A stretch of 28,658 nucleotides of DNA from CAILHX01 sp036561085 (GCA_036561085.1 DATBPY010000048.1:1-28658); one strand, 5' to 3'. Shown: positions 7,132-16,263, counted from the first letter of the stretch. Translations and numbers: made by a program. The notes: generated by a model from the letters alone, not told the origin.

Positions 7132-8300
7132 GCTTGTACCTGCCCTACCGAAGCGACCGCTCTTTTCGCGGCATCGGTCAAACCTTCAGCAGAAATGATC
7201 GCCAGACCGCTCTCGCTTAGCATCTTCCTGCCCAGATCCACATTGGTTCCTTCAAGCCGCACGATCACCGGCACTTGCACACCCACATCCTTCACTGCCG
7301 TGATGATGCCTTCCGCGATGATGTCGCAACGCATGATGCCGCCAAATATGTTGACCAGCACCGATTTAACATTGGGGTCGGCGAGAATGATCTTGAAAGC
7401 TTCGGATACGGTCTCAGCGCTCGCGCCGCCGCCTACATCGAGAAAATTCGCCGGCTGTCCGCCATGCAGCTTGATGATATCCATAGTCGCCATGGCCAAC
7501 CCCGCACCGTTCACCATGCAGCCGATATTGCCGTTGAGCGCGATGTAATTCAATCCGGCTTCGTGGGCATTGGCTTCCTTCACATCTTCCTGGCTCCAGT
7601 CGCGTTGCGCCGCGAGAGGTTTCTGGCGGTACAACGCATTGTCGTCCACGCTCATCTTGCAATCCAGGGCCACCAATGCCCCTTCGGTCGTCACAACCAA
7701 AGGATTGATCTCAAGCAGGCTTAAATCATTTTCTTTGAACAGCCGGTACAGGCCTTTCAATAGTTTGGTGAATGCCGATATCTGCTCCCCATTCAGCCCT
7801 AGCCCGAATGCCAGATTGCGCGCCTGATAATCCACAAGACCCAGCAACGGATCGCATACTTCGCGCAAGATCTTTTCAGGGTTGTGAAGGGCGATCTCTT
7901 CGATCTCCATGCCGCCGGCACTGGATGCCACTACCACGACCCGCTCCAAGCTGCGATCGACGAGTAGGCTTAAATATAATTCACGGGCGATCGGCAAGGT
8001 CTCTTCAATCAGCAAGCGGCTCACTAACTGCCCGTCCGGCGCGTTCTGGATAGTGACCAGCCTGTTGCCCAGCAAAGTGCGCGCGAACGGCTCGACCTCA
8101 GCCAACGATTTCAATACTTTCACGCCACCGGCTTTACCGCGACCACCGGCATGTATCTGTGCTTTCGCCACGCACATTTCGCCGCCCAGGTTTTTCGCCG
8201 CTTCCAACGCAGCGGACGGACTGTCGGCCACGGCGCCGCGCGGCACGGGTATCCCGTAATCCTGTAATAATTGCTTGGCTTGGTATTCGTGCAGATTCAT
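7128..8300 (-). CDS. sucC: Succinyl-CoA synthetase beta subunit
   Basis: The beta subunit of succinyl-CoA ligase, carrying the ATP-grasp nucleotide site and helping bind succinate. The 390 residues begin with the family start 'MNLHEYQAKQLLQDYGIPVP'. Later landmarks are 'KAQIHAGGRGKAGGVK' of the ATP-grasp fold, 'LEINPLVVT', 'NGAGLAMATMDIIKLHGG', 'NFLDVGGGAS' and 'VNIFGGIMRCD'. Its stop overlaps the sucD start by four bases. An 84-base gap separates it from rlmH upstream. No clear promoter or hairpin could be identified in that gap, so transcription may continue from the upstream genes. Confidence 0.97.
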   Translation of the reverse strand: MNLHEYQAKQLLQDYGIPVPRGAVADSPSAALEAAKNLGGEMCVAKAQIHAGGRGKAGGVKVLKSLAEVEPFARTLLGNRLVTIQNAPDGQLVSRLLIEETLPIARELYLSLLVDRSLERVVVVASSAGGMEIEEIALHNPEKILREVCDPLLGLVDYQARNLAFGLGLNGEQISAFTKLLKGLYRLFKENDLSLLEINPLVVTTEGALVALDCKMSVDDNALYRQKPLAAQRDWSQEDVKEANAHEAGLNYIALNGNIGCMVNGAGLAMATMDIIKLHGGQPANFLDVGGGASAETVSEAFKIILADPNVKSVLVNIFGGIMRCDIIAEGIITAVKDVGVQVPVIVRLEGTNVDLGRKMLSESGLAIISAEGLTDAAKRAVASVGQVQA

Positions 8301-8384
8301 GATGACGGTTGAATGATGAAGTCGTTGCCGGTAAGGCGCAATTTTGGCGGAAAACGGCCTAAGAAGCCAGCACAGTAGAACAGA

Positions 8385-8861
8385 TCAAGCTTCTTCTCCG
8401 CGATGATAGGGATGATTATTCAGCACACTCCAGGCGCGATACAACTGTTCCGCCAGCACCACACGCACCATGGCATGCGGCAAAGTAAGGGGCGATAGGC
8501 TCCATGTCCAGTCAGCCTTTTGCAGCACACTTGGATGCAACCCATCGGCACCCCCTATTACCAGACTGACATCCCGACCGCCCGATAACCAAGTCTTGAA
8601 TCTGTCTGCGAGCTTAAGCGTGGTGACTTCCTGGCCATGTTCATCCAGCGCGATCAGGTAATCCTTGCCCGCAGCTTCCAATATGCGTGCCGCTTCCGCC
8701 TCACGTACCTGCTCGCCGCCTTTTCCCGCGGCACGTTTATCCGGTTTGAGTTCTACCAGAGTAACAATTGCCTCGCGTGGCATGCGCTTGGCATACTCCC
8801 CGAACCCTGTTGTGACCCAAGCAGGCATCTTGTGGCCCACAGCGATGATTTTTAACTTCAT
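8385..8861 (-). CDS. rlmH: 23S rRNA (pseudouridine1915-N3)-methyltransferase RlmH
   Basis: A SPOUT-family methyltransferase that modifies pseudouridine 1915 in helix 69 of 23S rRNA on assembled ribosomes, using S-adenosylmethionine. The 158 residues start 'MKLKIIAVGHKMPAWV'. They carry 'LDEHGQEVTTLKLAD', the knot segment 'VSLVIGGADGLHPSV', and the C-terminal 'PHAMVRVVLAEQLYRAWSV', ending 'NHPYHR', which is the conserved active-site tail. E. coli RlmH is 155 residues. It follows rsfS by 21 bases in the widely conserved nadD-rsfS-rlmH order. Confidence 0.96.
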   Translation of the reverse strand: MKLKIIAVGHKMPAWVTTGFGEYAKRMPREAIVTLVELKPDKRAAGKGGEQVREAEAARILEAAGKDYLIALDEHGQEVTTLKLADRFKTWLSGGRDVSLVIGGADGLHPSVLQKADWTWSLSPLTLPHAMVRVVLAEQLYRAWSVLNNHPYHRGEEA

Positions 8862-8882
8862 TAATGGGATCGGAGCCGAGCT

Positions 8883-9272
8883 CTAGGCAGTTTTGCTCTC
8901 TGCTTTAGTGCGTCGACTTTCCGCCGCGCCCCATAGTTGTTCCAGGTTGTAATAATCGCGGACGCTCGGTTGCATCACATGCACCAGGATATCGCCCAGA
9001 TCCACCAGCACCCACTCACCCTCTTTCTCTCCTTCGATACCGTAGACTTCGCCGCCCAGTTCTTTTATCTTGACCACCACGTTGTGTGCCAACGATTTGG
9101 TTTGTCGATTGGAACTACCGCTGGCAATGATCATGTAAGAAGTGATGGCGGTGAGCTTAGTGACGTCCATGACTTTGATATCAATGGCTTTTACATCCTC
9201 CAACGCGTCTACGACGGCGCTTTTCATGGTTTCTAGGTCAAGTGACTTCATTGGGGTCGATTCGGCTTTCAT
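8883..9272 (-). CDS. rsfS: Ribosomal silencing factor RsfS
   Basis: RsfS (Iojap family) binds ribosomal protein uL14 and blocks joining of the ribosomal subunits in starvation or stationary phase. The family core is visible as 'VVDALEDVKAIDIKVMDV', 'IIASGSSNRQTKSLAHNV', 'GIEGEKEGEWVLVDLGDI' and 'VHVMQPSVRDYYNLEQLW'. The start is between ATG 9272 (used here, with GAAAGA a few bases upstream) and ATG 9251, which gives 122 residues and fits the usual N-terminus better but has no ribosome site. It lies between nadD and rlmH. A 9-base direct repeat (TTCATTTAG at 9281 and 9294) precedes it. Confidence 0.95.
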   Translation of the reverse strand: MKAESTPMKSLDLETMKSAVVDALEDVKAIDIKVMDVTKLTAITSYMIIASGSSNRQTKSLAHNVVVKIKELGGEVYGIEGEKEGEWVLVDLGDILVHVMQPSVRDYYNLEQLWGAAESRRTKAESKTA

Positions 9273-9316
9273 GCAGTTCTTTCATTTAGGATGTTCATTT
9301 AGAGTATGGGTGTAAG

Positions 9317-9958
9317 TCATTCGTACAAATGGTTTTGCAAAATATAATTAAGCACGCTGTAGGGCAGCATCCCTTCTACGCTTCGCCTCTGATGCAAAAG
9401 CTCTCTGATCTCAGTGGCAGAGACATCGACAGGCGTCATGGCAAATTCCAAAATACTGCCCGCAGGGGTAGCCGGTAGCTTTTTTACCTTGCGCTGTTGC
9501 CATTGCTCAACCAACTCCGCGCTCATATCTGCGGTTTTCAGCATTTTCCCCGCGCGACGGGCAACCAGGATATGCGCCAGATCGAACAAGCGCTGCCATT
9601 GATGCCATGTAGGCAAACCAAGGAAAGCATCCACTCCCAGCAATAAACACAAGCCGGTTTCTTTACCCAATTCGGCACGCAATTCGGTCAGCGTATCTAC
9701 CGTGTAACTCACTCCGCCACGTTTTATTTCACGGTCGTCCAGTTCAAAACCCGGCTTGTATTCCACCGCCAGACGCACCATTTCCAGCCTGTCGGCAACT
9801 GGAGTTTGCGGCTCCTCCCGATGGGGCGGGTGGCCGGTAGGAATAAACAACACCTTACTCAGCAACCGTTGATCGAATGTATCTCGTGCCATTCGCAGAT
9901 GGCCGTTGTGTATGGGATCGAAAGTGCCGCCCAGTATGCCTATCATCGTGCGCTTCAT
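9317..9958 (-). CDS. nadD: Nicotinate-nucleotide adenylyltransferase NadD
   Basis: Transfers AMP from ATP to nicotinate mononucleotide, making deamido-NAD+, the substrate of the nadE product in this window. The nucleotidyltransferase motif is 'GGTFDPIHNGH' (residues 10-20) and the second motif is 'VSATEIRELL' near the C-terminus. 'FIPTGHPPHR' and 'LLLGVDAFLGLPTWHQW' are also typical. The ATG at 9958, giving 213 residues, is chosen because it forms an ATGA overlap with the stop of the upstream DUF2652 gene and places the motif correctly. The open frame extends 39 codons further upstream, but only inside that gene. Confidence 0.95.
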   Translation of the reverse strand: MKRTMIGILGGTFDPIHNGHLRMARDTFDQRLLSKVLFIPTGHPPHREEPQTPVADRLEMVRLAVEYKPGFELDDREIKRGGVSYTVDTLTELRAELGKETGLCLLLGVDAFLGLPTWHQWQRLFDLAHILVARRAGKMLKTADMSAELVEQWQQRKVKKLPATPAGSILEFAMTPVDVSATEIRELLHQRRSVEGMLPYSVLNYILQNHLYE

Positions 9959-10683
9959 GCGCTTGGCAGATGGGTGAATTTGCGTTTCGGTTTGGTTAGG
10001 CGAGACAAATGACCGCGCGCCGAAAGCACATACGCGTGTACATGCGGCACCATCTTGGTACCGGGAAGATTGCATGCCTGCACGATAGGCTCGGTTTGCG
10101 GATAGTACACATGCACCGTTTGTTGTTCGAACCCGTCACATTCCTCTTTGCGCGTATCGCCTGCTTCCTGGTTGGAGACTGCGTGAAACGCCTCAGTCAT
10201 CATCAAATACTCATGGCTATCCACCGAATTCTTAAGCAAGCGATGCACCACGATGACCGGCTCACCAGCCAACTCCTCGAATTGCCGCACGCGTTTGATC
10301 AGCACATCGCCCAAGTGAGCGATCACTTTTAACTGTAAGGTACCGGTACCGGTACAGGCATCGCAACCGCAACCGCCGTCTCCGGTGATAATCAACTGAT
10401 TCTGGCGTTCCCTAAAAAGAGCGAAGAATTTCTTTATCTGAGTTGCGACATCCACTACCGTAGCCGCCACGTCATCGCCGCAGGTGGCATACATCAGAGC
10501 CGCGTCGCCCTCCAGCTTGTTCAGCGTGAGTGGATGTTGAGCACCATCGATCACCGCATCCAGCAAGTCGGTGATGATCTGCTCGGCATGTAGCAGACTC
10601 AGCTGCTTATCGCGGATAAACTTCGTATAGCCGCTGATGTCGGCGATGACCAGACAGGTCGGGCGGATGTTCATTTCCGCCAT
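9955..10683 (-). CDS. DUF2652 protein, class III nucleotidyl-cyclase-like
   Basis: A 242-residue cytoplasmic protein resembling the catalytic fold of class III adenylate/guanylate cyclases. 'VIADISGYTKFI' (12-23) matches the first metal-aspartate motif (Asp15) and 'LNKLEGDAALMY' (54-65) the second (Asp60). A Cys cluster 'CGCDAC' (105-110) followed by 'LQLKVIAHLGDVLIK' matches what I recall of DUF2652. Whether it makes a cyclic nucleotide is unknown; the purine-specifying residues could not be assigned. Its ATG shares a base with the proA stop (TAATG), and its stop overlaps the nadD start, so it is tightly coupled between a proline and an NAD gene. Function is not established. Confidence 0.8.
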   Translation of the reverse strand: MAEMNIRPTCLVIADISGYTKFIRDKQLSLLHAEQIITDLLDAVIDGAQHPLTLNKLEGDAALMYATCGDDVAATVVDVATQIKKFFALFRERQNQLIITGDGGCGCDACTGTGTLQLKVIAHLGDVLIKRVRQFEELAGEPVIVVHRLLKNSVDSHEYLMMTEAFHAVSNQEAGDTRKEECDGFEQQTVHVYYPQTEPIVQACNLPGTKMVPHVHAYVLSARGHLSRLTKPKRKFTHLPSA

Positions 10684-11939
10684 TAGCCTCGTACCTGACC
10701 ATTCCCCAGCACAATGAATTTCACGCTGGTCAATCCTTCCAGACCAACTGGGCCGCGCGCATGAAGCTTGTCGGTAGAAATCCCGATCTCTGCCCCTAAA
10801 CCATATTCAAAACCGTCTGCAAACCGGGTGGAAGCATTCACCAATACTGAACTGGAATCTACTTCGCGCAAAAACTTTCTCGCCGAAGTATAGTTCTCGG
10901 TGACGATGGCGTCGGTGTGCTGCGAAGAATGCTGGTTGATATGAGCGATAGCTTCATCGGTATCCGCCACGATCTTCACCGAGATGATCGCGTCCAGGTA
11001 TTCAGTGTAATGATCTTCTTCAGTTGCAGCCTTGGCATTAGGCACCAAGGCCTGCGTCTCGGCACAACCGCGTATTTCTATACCCTGTTTCGTCAACATA
11101 TCGGCGATAGGAGGCAACATCTCGGCCGCGACCGCTCTAGCCACCAGCAGCGACTCTGCGGTATTGCAAGTCCCCAGACGCTGGGTCTTGGAGTTTTCCA
11201 CGATAGCGATGGCCTTGGACAGGTCGGCACCCTCATCCACATACACATGGCAGTTGCCGTCCAGATGCTTAATGACAGGAATGCGAGCTTCGCTGGAGAT
11301 GCGTTCTATCAACCCTTTGCCGCCGCGCGGCACGATCACATCCACGAATTCTTTCATGGTGATCAGCTCACCTACGGCTGCGCGATCGGTGGTTTCAACC
11401 ACTTGCACGGCAGCACCTGGCAGCCCCGCAGCAGCCAAGCCTTCGTGCACGATCTTAGCCAATACCTGATTGCACTGTATCGCTTCAGACCCACCGCGCA
11501 GTATGCAGGCATTGCCCGATTTGATGCACAGGCCGGCAGCATCCACCGTCACGTTAGGACGAGCCTCATAGATGATGCCAATGACCCCGAGCGGCACGCG
11601 CATCCTGCCCACCTGTATGCCGGTAGGGCGATATTTAAGATCGGTGATCTCGCCAATAGGATCGGTCAGCGCAGCGATCTGTTCCAGTCCCTGCGCCATC
11701 TGCCCCACTGATTTCTCGGAGAGCATCAATCTATCCAGCATAGCGGCATCCATTCCGGCACTTTGTGCAGCCGCAACGTCGGCTTGATTGGCAGCCAGAA
11801 TCAAAGCCTGATCGCGTTTTATGGTACGGGCGATCGCCAGCAGCGCCAGATTCTTGGCGTTACTATCCGCCTTCGCCATCAAACGCGAAGCGGCTCTGGC
11901 GTTTTGCCCCAGTTGTTGCATATAGGTTTTTATTTCCAC
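10683..11939 (-). CDS. proA: Gamma-glutamyl phosphate reductase ProA
   Basis: Reduces gamma-glutamyl phosphate to glutamate semialdehyde with NADPH, the second step of proline synthesis. It is an aldehyde-dehydrogenase-fold enzyme of 418 residues. Visible motifs are 'IYEARPNVTVDAAGLCIKSG' (123-142), 'LRGGSEA', 'VIVPRGGKGLI', 'VIKHLDGNCHVYVD' and the catalytic Cys258 in 'RLGTCNTAESLL'. It begins with GTG at 11939, with GGAG six bases upstream, 12 bases after the holA stop. proB is not in this window. Confidence 0.97.
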   Translation of the reverse strand: MEIKTYMQQLGQNARAASRLMAKADSNAKNLALLAIARTIKRDQALILAANQADVAAAQSAGMDAAMLDRLMLSEKSVGQMAQGLEQIAALTDPIGEITDLKYRPTGIQVGRMRVPLGVIGIIYEARPNVTVDAAGLCIKSGNACILRGGSEAIQCNQVLAKIVHEGLAAAGLPGAAVQVVETTDRAAVGELITMKEFVDVIVPRGGKGLIERISSEARIPVIKHLDGNCHVYVDEGADLSKAIAIVENSKTQRLGTCNTAESLLVARAVAAEMLPPIADMLTKQGIEIRGCAETQALVPNAKAATEEDHYTEYLDAIISVKIVADTDEAIAHINQHSSQHTDAIVTENYTSARKFLREVDSSSVLVNASTRFADGFEYGLGAEIGISTDKLHARGPVGLEGLTSVKFIVLGNGQVRG

Positions 11940-11951
11940 TACTGTCTCCAG

Positions 11952-12968
11952 CTATTTTCTCGAAGGGCGCATCTTCGCCACCCCCAGACATAATCGTGAT
12001 AATTCCAGCCACGAAGAGCCATATTCCAAGCCTTTGTTTATTTTATCAATTTCTGCGGCTTTTAGCAGCGTTGCTTGCAACTGTTTAAGAGATAGTCGGT
12101 TTAATGCCTGTCGCATTACATTCTGTCTCTCGCCCCATATCTTGGCCTGGCCGAAAGCACTGGCCAAATCCGCACCCTGCGCCTGTGCGGTTTTCACTTT
12201 GAGCGCGCCTCTCAATAACCATATCAACAAACCGAGCAAAGCCACCGCCTGTACACCTTCGGCCTGCAAACCATCCAGCACTTTCGCTGTTCTGCTGGCA
12301 TCGCCCGCCAACATCGCATCGCCCAATTGGAAAGCATCGAAGCGGGAAACGTTCAATACCGCATCGCGTACTTCCTCAATGGATAGTCGCCCCTGAGGAA
12401 ATAGCAGGCCGAGCTTTTGTATCTCCTGATGCGCGGCCAGCAGATTGCCTTCCACCTGGTTGGCAATGAATTCCAGTGTCTCGGTATCTCCCTGCTGACC
12501 TTGAGCACTAAGACGCCGACCTATCCATGCCGGCAGCCGGTCTATTTCTACAGACTCTACCGCCACCATCATCGCCGCCTGTTCCAGCTTTTGATACCAC
12601 ACGCCCTGCTCTTTCTTTTCTATGCGCGGCAGCGTGATCAGTGTCAGCGTATCCGGCGGGAGGTCACTGACATAGGCTTGCAATGCCTTGCTGCCTTCCG
12701 TACCTGGCTTGCCGCTGGGGATGTGTATCTCAATGATCTTGAGCGTAGAGAACAAAGACAGGCTTTGACTATTGGCTTGCAATCTCTGCCAGTTAAAACC
12801 ACGCTCTACCGTGTACGACTCGCGCTCGCTATAACCGTTCTTTCTAGCTGAGGCGCGAATCGCATCTGTCGCTTCCATCAAACCGAGCGGTTCATCGCCA
12901 TGAACTACATACAACGCACGAAGCGGCGACTCCAGATGCTGAGCAAGTTGCTCTGCGGCTAACCTCAC
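11952..12968 (-). CDS. holA: DNA polymerase III delta subunit
   Basis: The delta subunit of the clamp loader, which opens the beta sliding clamp during replication. The 338 residues begin 'MRLAAEQLAQHLESPLRALY' and continue 'VVHGDEPLGLMEATDAIR', the usual N-terminal pattern. 'FSTLKIIEIHIPSGKPG' and 'SRFDAFQLGDAMLAGDASR' follow, with a C-terminal clamp-loader collar domain. E. coli HolA is 343 residues. The start is a GTG at 12968, with GAGG about eight bases upstream. It follows lptE after a 57-base gap with no clear terminator. The lptE-holA order downstream of leuS is conserved in Proteobacteria. Confidence 0.95.
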   Translation of the reverse strand: MRLAAEQLAQHLESPLRALYVVHGDEPLGLMEATDAIRASARKNGYSERESYTVERGFNWQRLQANSQSLSLFSTLKIIEIHIPSGKPGTEGSKALQAYVSDLPPDTLTLITLPRIEKKEQGVWYQKLEQAAMMVAVESVEIDRLPAWIGRRLSAQGQQGDTETLEFIANQVEGNLLAAHQEIQKLGLLFPQGRLSIEEVRDAVLNVSRFDAFQLGDAMLAGDASRTAKVLDGLQAEGVQAVALLGLLIWLLRGALKVKTAQAQGADLASAFGQAKIWGERQNVMRQALNRLSLKQLQATLLKAAEIDKINKGLEYGSSWLELSRLCLGVAKMRPSRK

Positions 12969-13025
12969 CCGAGTGACCTCACTTAGATGATCTCACGTGA
13001 TAATCTCCGGAGTGATTCTCCCGCA

Positions 13026-13601
13026 TCACGGCGCCGGGGCCGGAGTTGCAGCAGGCACGCTCTTTTCTATCACTGCGGGCTCGGTCTTCTCTGTCGTAAC
13101 GGGCATGCTCTTGCTCAGACTGCTCACGCGACGCAACACTTCACGGATCGCCTCAGTTCGCATATCCGCTGCCAGTCTGGCTTCTTCTACCGTCTTAGCC
13201 AGTGCTTGCGAGTCGTCATAGGTAAAATCGCGGCGCATTTCTGTGGTTTGCGCTGGCCCCCAGAGCTCGGTTCCCGACGAACGTAACCGGAAAGTAACGT
13301 CGTAAACAAGCAGATATTCCTTGACGCGCCCCGTACCGGAGAGAGACAAAATGCGTTTGTCGTACTGCTCAGACATCAGTTCCAGTGAGGCTTGCGCTTC
13401 TGCCGGGGTTGCCGTCAATTTGACACCGCTATTTTTGAGCGAACGTTTCAGATCGCGCGAAATGGAAGGCGCACCGGAGTCCTGCAAATAAAGGTTCTGG
13501 AACGGCAGATTTTCCGCTCCCCGCAGATGGAATCCACATGCCGTCGTAACCAATAACAACATTGCCACTAACAGATGACGAAACCCGGTGATTTTTTGCA
13601 T
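13026..13601 (-). CDS. lptE: LPS-assembly lipoprotein LptE
   Basis: Outer-membrane lipoprotein that plugs the LptD barrel and helps deliver lipopolysaccharide to the cell surface. The signal peptide runs 'MQKITGFRHLLVAMLLLVTT' to lipidated Cys22, followed by 'GFHLRGAENLPFQNLYL', the typical LptE start. 191 residues is close to the E. coli length of 193. The C-terminus has a proline/alanine-rich tail ('EKSVPAATPAPAP'). The ATG at 13601 has GGAG nine bases upstream and lies 13 bases after the leuS stop. Its presence shows an LPS-bearing Gram-negative envelope. Confidence 0.95.
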   Translation of the reverse strand: MQKITGFRHLLVAMLLLVTTACGFHLRGAENLPFQNLYLQDSGAPSISRDLKRSLKNSGVKLTATPAEAQASLELMSEQYDKRILSLSGTGRVKEYLLVYDVTFRLRSSGTELWGPAQTTEMRRDFTYDDSQALAKTVEEARLAADMRTEAIREVLRRVSSLSKSMPVTTEKTEPAVIEKSVPAATPAPAP

Positions 13602-13614
13602 TACATTTACTCCG

Positions 13615-16263
13615 CTAACCTACTACCACATTGACCAGTTTACCCGGCACCACGATGACTTTCTTCACGCTCACGCCTTCCAGGTATTTTTGCACACCTG
13701 CGTGAGAAAGTGCCAATTGCTCTATATTAGCCTTGTCGGCGTCTTTTGCTACCGTCATGCTGGCACGTAGCTTGCCGTTCACTTGTATCATCATCTCTAT
13801 CTCATCTTGTACTAATGCAGCTTCCAGCGGCACGGGCCAGAAAGCGGTGAGAATATCGTCGCCATAGCCAAGTTCACGCCACATCGTATGAGTAATATGT
13901 GGGCAGATAGGAGAAAGTAAACGTAGAAGCATGGAAAATCCTTCTGCGATGACAAACATGGACGCAAATGTATTGTTATCCCCAGCAGTATCAGCTACAT
14001 CAATAGAGGTTTCCAATGCATTCAACATCTTCATGCAGGCAGAGGCTACGGTATTGAATTGCTGCTTACCCAAGTCGTAATTGGCTTGTTTCAGTGCCAA
14101 ATGGATTTCCCGACGCTGCGTCTTAATGACTCGTGTAACACTGGCCCAATCGACAGCCAAATGCAGGCTGGCACTGTGCGGCTTGTGCGTATGCGCAAAA
14201 TTCCATACGCGCCTGAGGAAGCGGTGGCTGCCTTCCACGCCGCTGTCGGACCATTCCAGTGTTTGCTCGGGGGGCGCTGCGAACATCATGAAAAAGCGCG
14301 CGGTATCCGCCCCGTATTGTTCGATCAAGGATTGAGGATCAACCCCGTTACGCTTGGACTTGGACATGGTGCCCATGCCCTGGAAATCCACCGGTTGACC
14401 ATCGGCAAGCGCCTTGGCACCCTCTATCTTGCCGTTCGCATCATAGATCAGCCCGATCTCTTCCGGCGCAAAATACTCGATACCGCCCTTGTCGGTGCGG
14501 CGTGAAAAGATGTGATTAAGCACCATGCCCTGCGTTAGTAGATTGGCGAAAGGTTCGTCGTAACTGACCAAAGCCATATCGCGCATCACCTTGCTCCAAA
14601 AACGCGAATATAAAAGGTGCAGGATCGCGTGTTCGATACCGCCTATATATTGATCTACCGGCATCCACTGGCTGGTCTCAGCGTCCACCATCGCATCCGC
14701 ACTGAATCTACTGGCATAGCGTGCGTAATACCAACTGGAATCTACAAACGTATCCATGGTATCGGTTTCGCGCTTGGCCGGTTTGCCGCACTTGGGGCAA
14801 TCGCAGTTGATGAACGCAGCTAGCTTGTTGAGCGGGTTGCCGGAACCGTCCGGCACGCAATCTTCCGGCAATTTCACCGGCAACTGCTCATCAGGCACGG
14901 GCACATCGCCGCAAGCATCGCAATGAATAATAGGGATAGGGCAGCCCCAATATCTCTGCCGCGATACACCCCAGTCACGCAAACGCCATTGCGTTTTCTT
15001 CTCACCCAGGGTCTTTGCCGCGAGGTCGGCGGCGATAGCATCGACGGCCGCTTCATATCTGAGACCATCGTACTTACCCGAATTGATACAAACGCCTTTG
15101 CTCTTGTCGCCATACGACTCAACCCAGGCGTCGCTAAAAAACGCTGCGCCTTCGATCGCGATACTTTGCCTGATAGGTAAGTCATACTTTTTGGCGAAAC
15201 CGAAATCCCGCTCGTCATGCGCAGGTACTGCCATCACCGCACCTTCGCCATAACTCATCAGTACGTAGTTTCCTACCCATACCGGCACTTGTTCACCGCT
15301 GAGGGGATGGAGGACTTTCAGCCCCGTATCCATGCCTTCTTTTTCCATGGTCGCCATGTCGGCTTCCATCACCGAGCCTTGTTTGCATTTTTCAATGAAG
15401 GCAGCCAGTTCAGGCTGGTTTTGTGCTGCCAATGTCGCTAAAGGATGTTCGGCAGCCACCGCGCAGAAAGTCACGCCCATGATGGTATCGGCACGCGTGG
15501 TGAATACCCACAGCTTGCCGTCGTCGATCAGATTGCCCATAGTGTCGCGAATATCGTGGATAAATGCGAAGCGCACGCCTATGCTTTTGCCTATCCAGTT
15601 GGCTTGCATGGTTTTCACGCGTTCCGGCCAACCGGGTAGCTTGTCCAGGTCGGCGAGCAATTGTTCGGCATATTGGGTAATGCCCAGGTAGTAGCCCGGA
15701 ATCTCGCGTTTTTCCACCACCGCACCGGTACGCCAACCGCGACCGTCTATCACTTGCTCATTCGCCAGCACGGTCTGGTCTACTGGATCCCAGTTCACGG
15801 TCTGGGTCTTTTTGTAGGCGATGCCTTTCTCCAACATGCGCAAGAACAGCCACTGATTCCATTTGTAGTACTCCGGCTTGCAAGTCGCCAGCTCGCGGCT
15901 CCAATCGATTGCAAAACCCAAGCTTTGCAATTGCTTTTTCATGTACGCGATATTGTCGTATGTCCATTTCGCTGGCGGTACTTTATTCTGGATCGCAGCA
16001 TTCTCGGCAGGCAGGCCGAATGCATCCCAGCCCATGGGCTGCAACACGTCATAGCCTTGCATGCGGTGATAGCGCGACAGCACATCGCCTATGGTGTAGT
16101 TACGTACATGCCCCATATGCAACTTGCCGCTAGGATAGGGAAACATGGACAAGCAATAATATTTAGGTTTTTTGCCGTCCAGCTTGGCTGCAAAAGCATT
16201 TTTTTCTGCCCAGTATTGCTGAGCCCGCTGTTCTATTTCAGTAAAAAGGTACTGCGGTTGCAT
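13615..16263 (-). CDS. leuS: Leucyl-tRNA synthetase
   Basis: Class I synthetase charging tRNA-Leu, 882 residues. The HIGH motif is 'HMGH' (49-52) in 'YPSGKLHMGHVRNY'. The CP1 editing domain shows 'TTRADTIMG' (255-263) and 'AVPAHDERD' (345-353). The Cys pairs 'CDACGD' and 'CDCPKCGKP' (about 448-493) look like the zinc region. The KMSKS loop reads 'TMSKSKRNG' (632-640), with Thr in place of the first Lys. The ATG at 16263 is the first gene of a long minus-strand run, and a TATAAT box lies 38 bases upstream. It is complete and of usual length. Confidence 0.98.
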   Translation of the reverse strand: MQPQYLFTEIEQRAQQYWAEKNAFAAKLDGKKPKYYCLSMFPYPSGKLHMGHVRNYTIGDVLSRYHRMQGYDVLQPMGWDAFGLPAENAAIQNKVPPAKWTYDNIAYMKKQLQSLGFAIDWSRELATCKPEYYKWNQWLFLRMLEKGIAYKKTQTVNWDPVDQTVLANEQVIDGRGWRTGAVVEKREIPGYYLGITQYAEQLLADLDKLPGWPERVKTMQANWIGKSIGVRFAFIHDIRDTMGNLIDDGKLWVFTTRADTIMGVTFCAVAAEHPLATLAAQNQPELAAFIEKCKQGSVMEADMATMEKEGMDTGLKVLHPLSGEQVPVWVGNYVLMSYGEGAVMAVPAHDERDFGFAKKYDLPIRQSIAIEGAAFFSDAWVESYGDKSKGVCINSGKYDGLRYEAAVDAIAADLAAKTLGEKKTQWRLRDWGVSRQRYWGCPIPIIHCDACGDVPVPDEQLPVKLPEDCVPDGSGNPLNKLAAFINCDCPKCGKPAKRETDTMDTFVDSSWYYARYASRFSADAMVDAETSQWMPVDQYIGGIEHAILHLLYSRFWSKVMRDMALVSYDEPFANLLTQGMVLNHIFSRRTDKGGIEYFAPEEIGLIYDANGKIEGAKALADGQPVDFQGMGTMSKSKRNGVDPQSLIEQYGADTARFFMMFAAPPEQTLEWSDSGVEGSHRFLRRVWNFAHTHKPHSASLHLAVDWASVTRVIKTQRREIHLALKQANYDLGKQQFNTVASACMKMLNALETSIDVADTAGDNNTFASMFVIAEGFSMLLRLLSPICPHITHTMWRELGYGDDILTAFWPVPLEAALVQDEIEMMIQVNGKLRASMTVAKDADKANIEQLALSHAGVQKYLEGVSVKKVIVVPGKLVNVVVG

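Noticed and set aside
9959..10075. 39-codon N-terminal extension of NadD
   Set aside because: Lies wholly in the DUF2652 gene; ATG 9958 gives the usual NadD start and a coupled ATGA overlap.
10917..11711. Plus-strand open frame of 264 codons inside proA
   Set aside because: Antisense to intact proA with catalytic Cys; His- and Arg-rich low-complexity translation typical of a shadow frame.
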